Origin: Ignavibacteriales bacterium
GTDB lineage: Bacteria > Bacteroidota > Ignavibacteria > UBA10030
Length of the DNA: 64,000 nt
Direction of reading: 5' to 3'
Assembly: GCA_026390595.1 (NCBI GenBank)
Contig: JAPLFQ010000021.1
Span: forward strand, 124,001-188,000
Made by a program: the position numbers and the translations under genes. Position 1 is the first letter of the stretch. Each line of letters starts with the position of its first letter. Positions 1 through 7,894 of this stretch are shown here, piece by piece. The notes under the pieces are model-generated. The model searched no databases and was not told where the DNA came from. It saw only the letters and a program-made list of their open reading frames with translations.

Positions 1-448
1 CGTTCCATGATTTCGCTGTTGAGTCCTTCAGGTTTTTGAACGTAAACCAACGCTCACCGTTGACGCTAAGGTGGAACAGATGCGGCCCCTCCGCGTTTTG
101 AAACCCGGCGTGTTCCAGACCTGCAATCCAGATAAATCGATAGTGGTCACCGGCATAGATATCAGGAATCGTATCCGTCTCCCACGAAATGGAGCGGACT
201 TCCTTACGAGCCCGTACCAGAAGAGCGACGTCGGCGTCGGGATGAGACGAACGATACGAGATGAGCTGGCCGGAGAGCGTCTTACGATAGCCGTTGAGAA
301 ACGTGCCCGCATCGATCGGGTTCAGCGAATCGACAACCTGCCGGATGTTGATCCGGATTTCCTGCGCGGACTGTTGAGGATTGGCCTGAAGAAGAGACGG
401 TACGATCGCAAACGCGAACAGTGTGATTCGGATTCGGTGCGTACTCAT
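1..448 (-). CDS. N-terminal part of an unknown secreted protein (runs off the left edge)
   Basis: The frame is open from an ATG at 448 to the window edge, giving 149 residues of a longer protein. A GGAG ribosome binding site lies about nine bases before the ATG. Residues 1-23 form a typical signal peptide (basic start, then LFAFAIVPSLLQA), so the product is exported. Later residues (WETDTIP, YAGDHYRFIWIAGLEHAGF, FHLSVNGERWFTF) look like a beta-sandwich of the kind found at the front of secreted glycoside hydrolases, but I do not recognise the family. The stop codon is outside the window. It follows the pilB operon on the same strand with a 174-base gap and is probably a separate unit. Confidence 0.7.
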   Translation of the reverse strand, partial: MSTHRIRITLFAFAIVPSLLQANPQQSAQEIRINIRQVVDSLNPIDAGTFLNGYRKTLSGQLISYRSSHPDADVALLVRARKEVRSISWETDTIPDIYAGDHYRFIWIAGLEHAGFQNAEGPHLFHLSVNGERWFTFKNLKDSTAKSWN

Positions 449-622
449 GGTAAAGCTCCACGTGTGGGACATCGCCTGGTGCGGCCTGAACTCTTGATAT
501 GGAATTTAGCGGATGCTGAGAAGCGCGGTGTGCTGCACATCAACGGTGTATCTGGCGGAGTGAAAACAGGGGGCTCGATCGGCCGCACAGGATTCGTCGC
601 GGGTCAACCTGCGTGATCACCA

Positions 623-2326
623 TCAGTTGCGGCGTGTCACGCGCAGCACTTCTTCGAGCGACGTGATGCCCGCAAGGGCCTTCTGCAATCCATCAAAGTA
701 CATCTCCCGGAACCCACCCTTGACCGCAAGGGCCCTGAGTTTTGTCGTCGTAACCTCACTGGAGATCAGGTCGCGCATGTCATCGGTTACGGCAAGAACT
801 TCGTGCATTGCCACACGGCCTTTGTAGCCGATGCCGTTGCAGGAACTGCATCCCCGGGGCCGGAACAGGGTTGTGCCGAGCGGGAGGTTGAGTAATCCTG
901 AAGATTCAAGTTTAGTACTTTCAGGCTCGTACTCTTCGTAGCATCGGACGCAGAGTTTCCTCACCAACCGCTGCGCCAACACACCGATGATGGACGCGCT
1001 GACCCAAAAGGGTTCCACACCAAGGTTGATCATACGCGGGATCGCTCCAATGGCGTCGTTGGTGTGCATGGTGCTGAGGACAAGATGTCCCGTCAGCGCT
1101 GCTTCGGTGGCAATCGTTCCGGTTTCAGCATCGCGGATCTCGCCGATGAGAACAACGTTTGGATCCTGGCGGAGGATCGCCCTGAGTGCCGCGGCAAAAG
1201 TCAGACCACGCTCGGCGACAACCTGCACCTGGTTGATGAGATCGAGCTTGTATTCCACCGGATTCTCGACCGTCGTGATGTTCCGGCCGACGTTTTTCAT
1301 CTCATTCAATCCGGCGTACAACGTCGTCGTCTTGCCGCTGCCCGTCGGACCCGTGACAAGCACGATGCCGTTCGGAACCGTCAGCAAGGAACGAAACTTG
1401 ACGAGATTCTCCTTCGAGAAGCCGAGGTTGTCGAGACTCAGGATCATCGATGTCTTGCTCAGGAGCCGCAGCACCATCTTCTCCCCATACAACAGAGGGA
1501 GCGTGTTGATTCGGACATCGAACACCCGATCGGCGAACGTGAGCGTGATTCTTCCGTCAAGCGGTATCGTCCGCTCGAACATATCCATACCTGCCCGCGC
1601 TTTGATGACTGCGATGAGTCCCTGGTGATATGACATCGGCAGTGAGACGATCCGCTGAAGAACGCCGTCAACCCTGAAGCGGATCATCAATTCCTCTTCT
1701 CCCGGCTCAATATGAATGTCACTCGAACCTGACTTCGCCGCGCGAAGAAGCAATTCGTCCACCATCTTTGACATCGACGCTTCGGTCTCGAGGTCCATGC
1801 CGCGCACTGACGTGCCTGTACCACGATTACGCATATCGTATTTCGACAGGTCGAGCGATGAGCCAATCCGTTCAAGCTTGTCCAGGGCACCGCCATATTT
1901 CTGGAACGCTGCCTCGAAGTCGGAGATTGTGGTCACCACGGGGAGGACGCGCCCACCTGTGATTCTTTGAAGCTCATTGCGGTCGGTTGGTGAAAGCGGA
2001 TCAATGACAGCAACCGTCAGCTCAAGGCCGATCTGGAACACGGGAATTGCGCGGTATCGGAGAATCTCGTCTTCGGTGAGTACGTTGGAAGGGGCAGTTT
2101 CGATTTCGGTGGCGATTTTCATGCGTGCCAAGCCGAAAGCTTTGCAGATGCCTTTGACGATGTCGTCTTCCGGCACAGAGAGAATTTCAATCAGGCTCCG
2201 GGCGATTCCCTTCTGGCGCGCCGTTTCTTCAAGTATCACGCGCTTCGATTCAACCTGGTCCGCCCGAAGGATTTTCTCCGCAACGAGCACATCCAGCAGT
2301 TGTTGTTGCTCGCGTGTGATGGCCAT
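623..2326 (-). CDS. pilB: PilB/GspE-family motor ATPase (type IV pilus assembly or type II secretion)
   Basis: This is a 567-residue cytoplasmic AAA-type ATPase that powers pilus extension or type II secretion. The N-terminal 150 residues match the MshE-N/GspE-N region. The Walker A motif GPTGSGKTT is at 326-334, the Walker B region VVLIGEIRD at 391-399, and the His box is GHLVLSTMHTNDA at 413-425. Two CxxC pairs (C459/C462 and C493/C496) form the zinc site typical of GspE/PilB. The length is normal. It starts three bases after the zinc-ribbon gene and is the last gene of a receiver / zinc-ribbon / ATPase operon. No pilin, platform or PilT gene lies in the window, so pilus and secretion roles cannot be told apart here. 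Confidence 0.93.
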   Translation of the reverse strand: MAITREQQQLLDVLVAEKILRADQVESKRVILEETARQKGIARSLIEILSVPEDDIVKGICKAFGLARMKIATEIETAPSNVLTEDEILRYRAIPVFQIGLELTVAVIDPLSPTDRNELQRITGGRVLPVVTTISDFEAAFQKYGGALDKLERIGSSLDLSKYDMRNRGTGTSVRGMDLETEASMSKMVDELLLRAAKSGSSDIHIEPGEEELMIRFRVDGVLQRIVSLPMSYHQGLIAVIKARAGMDMFERTIPLDGRITLTFADRVFDVRINTLPLLYGEKMVLRLLSKTSMILSLDNLGFSKENLVKFRSLLTVPNGIVLVTGPTGSGKTTTLYAGLNEMKNVGRNITTVENPVEYKLDLINQVQVVAERGLTFAAALRAILRQDPNVVLIGEIRDAETGTIATEAALTGHLVLSTMHTNDAIGAIPRMINLGVEPFWVSASIIGVLAQRLVRKLCVRCYEEYEPESTKLESSGLLNLPLGTTLFRPRGCSSCNGIGYKGRVAMHEVLAVTDDMRDLISSEVTTTKLRALAVKGGFREMYFDGLQKALAGITSLEEVLRVTRRN

Positions 2327-2329
2327 GCC

Positions 2330-2638
2330 TTATCCGAAAAGTTTGTCGACGTCGTCCTGGTTCAGTGTTTTCGAGGCAATCTCCTCTTTCCTGACCAGCC
2401 TTCGCAGCACCAGGAGTTCCTCGATATCTTGCCGGGAATACTGTTTTACGGGAATCGGTTGTCGAGATGTGGGTTCGCCGGCTGCAGCCGCGAGGGGCTG
2501 GCCGCATGCCCTGCAGAATCGATCGTCGGGCGGGGAAAGGAAACCGCACTCGCCGCATGCTTTCTCCAGCACCGACCCGCAGGAACTGCAGAATTTCGCG
2601 CCGGACGGATTCTCGACACTGCAATGAGGACATGTCAT
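2330..2638 (-). CDS. Double zinc-ribbon protein with two FliM-like CheY-binding peptides
   Basis: The 102-residue protein has two perfect zinc ribbons, C3/C6/C17/C20 and C28/C31/C42/C45, each CxxC-x10-CxxC. After a proline-rich linker it carries YSRQDIEELL (67-76) and ends with LNQDDVDKLFG (92-102). Both resemble the LSQxEIDALL peptide at the N-terminus of the flagellar switch protein FliM that binds phosphorylated CheY; the second is the closer match. Its ATG overlaps the stop of the upstream CheY-like gene (ATGA), implying translational coupling, and the PilB ATPase follows after three bases. The likely role is an adaptor between the receiver and the motor ATPase; that is inference from motif and context. 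I know no named family for this arrangement. Confidence 0.85.
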   Translation of the reverse strand: MTCPHCSVENPSGAKFCSSCGSVLEKACGECGFLSPPDDRFCRACGQPLAAAAGEPTSRQPIPVKQYSRQDIEELLVLRRLVRKEEIASKTLNQDDVDKLFG

Positions 2639-3033
2639 GAGCTTGCCTTCGTGCGAGCCTCCAGAATGGCCACAACCTTCTGAGCGACTTCCTGAAGCTT
2701 CGCTTCCTCGAACGGCTTCATCAGATAGAGATCTGCGCCGCTCTCTTTGAACTGAAGAACTTTGTCACGCTCCGAGAGAGAGGAAGTCACTACGACGATC
2801 GTGGAGGGGCTTTTTTGCTTGATCGACCGAAGAACTGTCAGGCCGTCCATTTCAGGCATGATGCCATCAAGGAACACGACATGAGGATTGAAGGTGTCAA
2901 ACTTCTGCAACCCCAGTTTTCCATTCTCTCCGGTCTCGACAGACTCAAACCCGAATCGTTTCAGCAATTTCGTTATGAGTATGCGAAAGTGGGGTGAATC
3001 ATCAATAGCGAGGACGCGATAAGGGAATGCCAT
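2635..3033 (-). CDS. CheY-like single-domain response regulator
   Basis: This is a stand-alone receiver domain of about 132 residues. It has the acidic pair in LAIDDSPHFR, the phospho-acceptor Asp in VVFLDGIMPEMDG, the switch residue region VVVTSS and the conserved Lys in LMKPF. There is no output domain, so it must act by protein contact, as CheY does. I chose the ATG at 3033, which is followed at once by MAFPYRVLAIDD. An in-frame TTG at 3060 would add nine residues unlike a receiver start. The stop overlaps the ATG of the zinc-ribbon protein, which holds FliM-like peptides, the classical CheY target. The divergent PAS kinase at 3382 is a candidate phosphodonor. Confidence 0.9.
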   Translation of the reverse strand: MAFPYRVLAIDDSPHFRILITKLLKRFGFESVETGENGKLGLQKFDTFNPHVVFLDGIMPEMDGLTVLRSIKQKSPSTIVVVTSSLSERDKVLQFKESGADLYLMKPFEEAKLQEVAQKVVAILEARTKASS

Positions 3034-3381
3034 AGTAGGCGAACCAGAGTTTATTGTCAATTCGATGTTAAGTAAATTCTCCTCAGAATGCTACAAGTTT
3101 TTGGTACCACTGGCCCAAGCGCCAGAGAAGAGGGTGATTCAAGGCACCGCCCGTCATCCGCTGTTGGTGTATTATTCAACAGGCTTCTTACCGCAAAGCG
3201 CTGAGCTGGAGATAAGCCTCTCTCATCTTTCTCGAAACACCAATGGAAGTTCGCAGTACACACCGACGTCTGGTTCTCGGTTGTGCATAATCATTAGGAG
3301 AATTGGGAGATCGGTCGTATCTTCTCCTGGTGGTTGTTGCTTCATGGGAGTGACCCCGCACCGCACTAAAGGTTGAATCAA
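3034..3381. other. Divergent intergenic region between receiver operon and PAS kinase
   Basis: This stretch of about 350 bases separates the leftward receiver operon from the rightward kinase gene, so it must hold two promoters. I see no open frame of coding character and no strong inverted repeat. A CATAAT hexamer lies near 3285, but it has no convincing -35 partner. Confidence 0.4.
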
Positions 3382-4638
3382 ATGAATTCAAGAAAACTGC
3401 CGGTTGATTCCGGAGACGGCGAACGCCCTTCCCACCCGGGCGCCCAGCCACTCAGGTTTATCCCCCGGCTTCCCGAACCACTCGCAACCGAATTCGCCCC
3501 GGCTGAACGGGCGACGCGGGAAGAAATTCTCACCCAAGCGCGGAAACTCCCGCAGATACCGCTGCTCCATAGCTTCATCAGTTCGGTGTTTGACATCGTG
3601 TTGGTGTTGAACAAAGAGCGCCAGATCGTCCTCGCAAACGACAAGTTCTACAGGTTCATGGGGGCCCGCGAGACTGGGTCGTTCCTTGGACAGCGTTTCG
3701 GCGAAGCGCTTCAATGCGTTCACGCAAACGAAACGCCCGGAGGATGCGGCACATCGGAGTTCTGCCGGGCCTGCGGCGCCATCGGAGCTATTCTCTCCAG
3801 CCAGCTTGGAAACGTGTCTGCGCAGGAATGGCACCTGGCACGCAAGGACATTGTCGAACCTCTCGACCTCAGGGTCTATGCATCGCCGCTCAAAGAAGAC
3901 GACTATCAGTTCACCATCTTCGCCGTGTCCGACATCAGCCACGAGAAACGACGAAGAGCCCTCGAGCGCATTTTCTTCCATGACGTCCTGAATACCGCGG
4001 GAGGTCTTCGGGGATTCATTGAGCTCCTGAAGCATTCCGATTCTTCAGAGGCGGAAGAACTCAAGACTCCCATCCTCGAGCTCGCACAGCAGCTCGTCGA
4101 AGAAATTAAGGCACAGAGAGACCTGGTCGCAGCTGAAAACAACGAGCTGTCGATCACCTTCATCCCGACGAAGTCGGTGGCCTTCATGCACGAAATCTGC
4201 GATGCTTATAAGAATCATGATGCAGCGAGATTCAAGACGCTCCAGGTCGATTCCACATCATCGGAGATCGAGTTTCTCACAGACCCGACGCTGCTCCGGC
4301 GCGTCGTGGGAAATATGGTGAAGAATGCTCTGGAGGCATCCGGCGACAACGAGACAATCCAGCTCTCCAGCCGGTCAAGCAAGACAGGGATCGAATTTCT
4401 CGTGCACAACCCGCGCTTCATGCCGCGACACGTCCAGCTGCAGGTGTTTCAGCGTTCGTTCTCAACCAAAGGGGCGAACCGAGGTCTCGGCACGTACAGT
4501 ATGAAACTTCTCGGGGAGCAATACCTGCGCGGGAAGGTGACGTTTACAAGTTTTTCAGAAGGGGGCACAACGTTCAAGATCTGGCTGCCTCTTGTCCGCT
4601 CGGGCAGACAAGGGGTGACGGATGATATGACCTGGTGA
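3382..4638 (+). CDS. PAS-domain sensor histidine kinase with a cysteine cluster
   Basis: This soluble kinase of about 418 residues has no membrane segment. A PAS domain spans roughly residues 60-190 and contains four cysteines in the pattern CX9CX5CX2C (C112, C122, C128, C131), suited to a metal or Fe-S centre. The phospho-accepting His is in IFFHDVLNTAGG (H200). The ATPase domain has an N box NMVKNALEAS and a G box GLGTYS; the usual DxGxG is replaced by VHNPRFMP, as in some related kinases. I chose the ATG at 3382 with AAAGG nine bases upstream; a TTG at 3373 is the alternative. It is divergent from a CheY-like gene that could be its partner. A terminator follows. Confidence 0.88.
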   Translation: MNSRKLPVDSGDGERPSHPGAQPLRFIPRLPEPLATEFAPAERATREEILTQARKLPQIPLLHSFISSVFDIVLVLNKERQIVLANDKFYRFMGARETGSFLGQRFGEALQCVHANETPGGCGTSEFCRACGAIGAILSSQLGNVSAQEWHLARKDIVEPLDLRVYASPLKEDDYQFTIFAVSDISHEKRRRALERIFFHDVLNTAGGLRGFIELLKHSDSSEAEELKTPILELAQQLVEEIKAQRDLVAAENNELSITFIPTKSVAFMHEICDAYKNHDAARFKTLQVDSTSSEIEFLTDPTLLRRVVGNMVKNALEASGDNETIQLSSRSSKTGIEFLVHNPRFMPRHVQLQVFQRSFSTKGANRGLGTYSMKLLGEQYLRGKVTFTSFSEGGTTFKIWLPLVRSGRQGVTDDMTW

Positions 4639-4666
4639 CATCGGTCATCTCATCACACCATGCAGG

Positions 4667-4698
4667 AAGGCGGCGCAGATCATGCACCGCCTTTTTTT
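4667..4698 (+). terminator. Rho-independent terminator after the PAS kinase
   Basis: AAGGCGG at 4667-4673 pairs with CCGCCTT at 4687-4693, followed directly by a run of T. It lies about 30 bases after the kinase stop and is the right shape for an intrinsic terminator of the rightward transcript. Confidence 0.85.
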
Positions 4699-4793
4699 GT
4701 GGATCTGCGACGTTGATATGCGGGAAGCGCTCTTCGTCTCCCGATGTCACTCCGATGCGTTATCCCATTCCACTCATCCCATTGAGAACCAGG

Positions 4794-7700
4794 TCAGGGT
4801 TTTTCGCTGAGCACGAGCAGCCATCCTTTTCCGGGATCAATCGGAATGCCGTCATTTGGCCCAAATGTTCTCTCCTGCTGGAAGTCCTTCGCCTGATGTG
4901 CCCGCAGAACTGCCTTTGAGGGATTGAGACCCAGCGCTTTCCAGTCGATGGCCAAATTGCAGATGACTGGTTTTGGATCCCAGCTTGCAAGCGCAATAAG
5001 CGTCCTCCCTTCTTTCTGATATACTGTCGCGAGGACGCTCTTGTTGTCTGTTTTGACCGGACAATCCGCCGACCAGTACCCCTTCATCATACTTTTGCTC
5101 ATGCCGAACTCGTCCATGAGTTTCCAAACGGGAGTCGGATCGCCCGCCCAGGGAAGCCTTGCCGTCATACCGTATATCATTCCACGCCATGGGTTGCCTC
5201 CCTTTTCGAGCATCTCTCCCATCAGACCGAACGGGATCCCTGACACTTCTACGAGCCAGAAGTCCGGAGCAAAGTCGTAGTCGAAGTACTCTCCGAACCA
5301 AAGCCGGTTAATGTACGGAAAGTGTTCGAGGTAGAGATTCGCGCTGTTCGCAAAGCCGTCACGCGGGTTGAACTGGTTCGCTGAGTGCAGATCGATCAAG
5401 GCGGCAGGCCTGTTTCGATCCAGGACCTTTCGTACCCTCTTCATCGTGGTCCGGTCAAATGCGACGTCGTCGATGTAGATTCCATCGATCCCTGCGTTCT
5501 TTACCAGCCAGTTCAGTCCTTCTACGTAATAGTTGTGCCACCTCGAGACACCGCTGTTGATAATTGCCGCATCTTTCAACTCGGGGACAAACCACGCGGC
5601 GATATAGCTCGTGTCCAGGTGCTCTTGAAGCCACGAAAATCCTCCCCCGGGGCCGTACGAAAGGACTTCGTCGCCCAAACTCCTCAGTGCAAACAATTCC
5701 GGAGACCGATTCGAAAGCTCCCGCACGGTGTAGTAGATCTTCATCCGAAGACCCTTCGAGTGCGCTTCGTCCGCGTACGCTTTCATCGCATCCGGCCTGA
5801 GAAACGGATAGTTGATATATGGATTGACCTCTGTTGCATGGTGCACGTTGACGGTATTCGCCCCGGTTTCGATGATCTTATTAATCGGAGTGTATTTGTG
5901 GTAGTATCGGGTGCTCCACTGTGCGTCCGTGTCCAGGACCTTGAACGGCGTGATCAGGAGTGAAAAGTAGAAGTGGAGCTTCTGCCCGGTCTTGACCGTT
6001 CTCTGTCCACTGGTGGCCCGAAGCCGGAGGACGCCCCCTTCTTCATTGAACCGTATGCCCCCTTTGCCGTCGTTGTACCACGACGGAGGCATGGCAAGCG
6101 GTTTCAGGAGATAGAAATTCGTGTTGAGCGGGCGGACGTAATTCTCATCCCTGAAGCTCACCTGCACACCGGCATTGACGTCGCCGATCCAGATTGCGTC
6201 CTGGTTGAATTTCGGATTCCACTTCCAGTCAAGCTGCTTCGGACGCAATCCCCCCTTCGCCCCAAGACCCATCATATATTTTGCCACATCAGCGACGAGC
6301 GGCACTTCCAGCCTGATATCGGTGACAGCGCTTTCTTCACTTGCTGTCAGTGTCACCTCAAAATCCGCGAAACCGTCAAACTCCAGACTGCCTTCCATTG
6401 CCACCTTGAAATTGCCGGCTTGACTCTCGGCCCTCCACGCTGCCACCCCTTCACTCTTCTTTGTGAAAGCCAGACTCTTTCCCTTCCACGACATCAGCTT
6501 CCCGGCGGCATCCTCAATCGCCAGCTCGATTGGCCCGGCCAGAATGTCTCTCCCCGCAGAGATGAGGCTCGTGACCTCCGGCGAGAAGTGACTGGATATC
6601 CGCTGAGGGAATCCTGTTGACGTCAGCGTCACATCACGACCGAGGCAGCTGACGACGTTGTCCATGACTTTGACCGGCGTGAACGGCGGCACGATACCGT
6701 CATCGGCGGCGAGCTTCGAATCAAGCCAGCGCAGTCGACCGAGTTTGAGCGGGTTGTCGTCCCCGTGAGCAACGGCGAGGGAACCGGTGACTTTGAGCTC
6801 GAGTTGTATCTTCTCTTCTTTCATTCCGCTCGGCGCAACGCTGACTTCCCCGACGTACAGCCCCGGCCGTACGCTCTCCGGGACCTGAAAGCCCATCCAC
6901 AACGCCTGGACAAGCCCCTTCTCAACGACCAGGGTTTTCACGAGCGCTTTCCCCCTCCAGTCCGTACCTCCGGTATTGAAGCTCGAGAAACTCGCGGCAG
7001 GGATCCTGCTTCCACCGGGGCCTTTCAGATCAGTCATAGTGACTCGCACATTCTCGATCTTTGATTTCAGAGCGTACAAGCCAACCTGAAACGCATAGAA
7101 TTCCCCCCGATCAGCGGATCCTTCAAACTTGCGAGCAGCTCCCTTCTCTATCCATCTGTAAGGGAGATCAGCCGTCATCTTTATCGGATGGTCCCGATCT
7201 TCAGGAAAAACAAGAAAGGAAGACTGAGCATTTTTCTCAAATAGCGTTCCCATCTCGTCTGAGGTTGCGATGACCTCCATGGGGTAGAAACTGTTGAACT
7301 CATCGATCGATTGGAACTGAACCAGCGCCGCTTCCTCCAGGTTTCTTATACGGGACTCCGTCCCCGCCAAATTGTCCAGCCCGATCTTCTGCGGCCAAGC
7401 GTCATCTGCTGTCCGATCCACCGGCTGATAGTACCCCTTGGGATAGTTCGCCGATCCCCGCGATCGATAGATGAGGTAATACACATAGTATTCCCCCGGG
7501 GCTGTCTGCGGCTCAAACATCACCTCCCCAGCTTCTCGGTCTGTCCGAATCCACTTGACATTTGTGATCCTCTTCCCCGTCGATGCATCGATGATGAAAA
7601 TATTTTTCTGTCCGGGGTTTACATCCCTCCTTCGCCACGGAATATGGGCAAAGACTGCGCCGGACTTTTTCTGCACCTTCAGCACTACGCGGTGGTTTCC

Positions 7701-7850
7701 CAGAGAGTCGGCGTTCCATGATCCTGTGCCGTAGTACCTCTGCTCAGGTTTGAACAGGTTTTTCAATCCTTGTGCCGAGACGACGCCCAGGCTGAGTACG
7801 AGGATCAGTGCGACCCCGATGACGGACAACAACGCTGGTTTCGATATCAT
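4794..7850 (-). CDS. Secreted DUF6067 / GH123-like glycoside hydrolase candidate
   Basis: The 1018-residue protein opens with a signal peptide (LLSVIGVALILVLSLGVVSAQ). The first half is beta-rich and resembles GH123 N-terminal or DUF6067 sandwiches. The second half looks like a (beta/alpha)8 barrel, with YIDDVAFDRT and ALIDLHSANQFN supplying acidic residues. A short beta domain ends the protein (GKGWLLVLSEKP). The ATG at 7850 has AAGGAG nine bases upstream; the longer TTG start at 7859 is less likely. It follows the DUF5107-TPR gene by 44 bases on the same strand, so the two are probably cotranscribed. Family assignment is from memory of the pattern; substrate unknown. It may act on amino sugars, as GH123 does, but this is not shown. 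Confidence 0.65.
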   Translation of the reverse strand: MISKPALLSVIGVALILVLSLGVVSAQGLKNLFKPEQRYYGTGSWNADSLGNHRVVLKVQKKSGAVFAHIPWRRRDVNPGQKNIFIIDASTGKRITNVKWIRTDREAGEVMFEPQTAPGEYYVYYLIYRSRGSANYPKGYYQPVDRTADDAWPQKIGLDNLAGTESRIRNLEEAALVQFQSIDEFNSFYPMEVIATSDEMGTLFEKNAQSSFLVFPEDRDHPIKMTADLPYRWIEKGAARKFEGSADRGEFYAFQVGLYALKSKIENVRVTMTDLKGPGGSRIPAASFSSFNTGGTDWRGKALVKTLVVEKGLVQALWMGFQVPESVRPGLYVGEVSVAPSGMKEEKIQLELKVTGSLAVAHGDDNPLKLGRLRWLDSKLAADDGIVPPFTPVKVMDNVVSCLGRDVTLTSTGFPQRISSHFSPEVTSLISAGRDILAGPIELAIEDAAGKLMSWKGKSLAFTKKSEGVAAWRAESQAGNFKVAMEGSLEFDGFADFEVTLTASEESAVTDIRLEVPLVADVAKYMMGLGAKGGLRPKQLDWKWNPKFNQDAIWIGDVNAGVQVSFRDENYVRPLNTNFYLLKPLAMPPSWYNDGKGGIRFNEEGGVLRLRATSGQRTVKTGQKLHFYFSLLITPFKVLDTDAQWSTRYYHKYTPINKIIETGANTVNVHHATEVNPYINYPFLRPDAMKAYADEAHSKGLRMKIYYTVRELSNRSPELFALRSLGDEVLSYGPGGGFSWLQEHLDTSYIAAWFVPELKDAAIINSGVSRWHNYYVEGLNWLVKNAGIDGIYIDDVAFDRTTMKRVRKVLDRNRPAALIDLHSANQFNPRDGFANSANLYLEHFPYINRLWFGEYFDYDFAPDFWLVEVSGIPFGLMGEMLEKGGNPWRGMIYGMTARLPWAGDPTPVWKLMDEFGMSKSMMKGYWSADCPVKTDNKSVLATVYQKEGRTLIALASWDPKPVICNLAIDWKALGLNPSKAVLRAHQAKDFQQERTFGPNDGIPIDPGKGWLLVLSEKP

Positions 7851-7894
7851 CAATTCCAACTCCTTGTTGTTTCGATATGATGCGATTCTTCACT

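Noticed and set aside
3031-3060. TTGACA-N17-TACTAT promoter-like sequence on the minus strand
   Set aside because: The -10 part overlaps the chosen ATG of the receiver gene, so transcription would start inside the coding region and leave no usable start. Probably coincidence.
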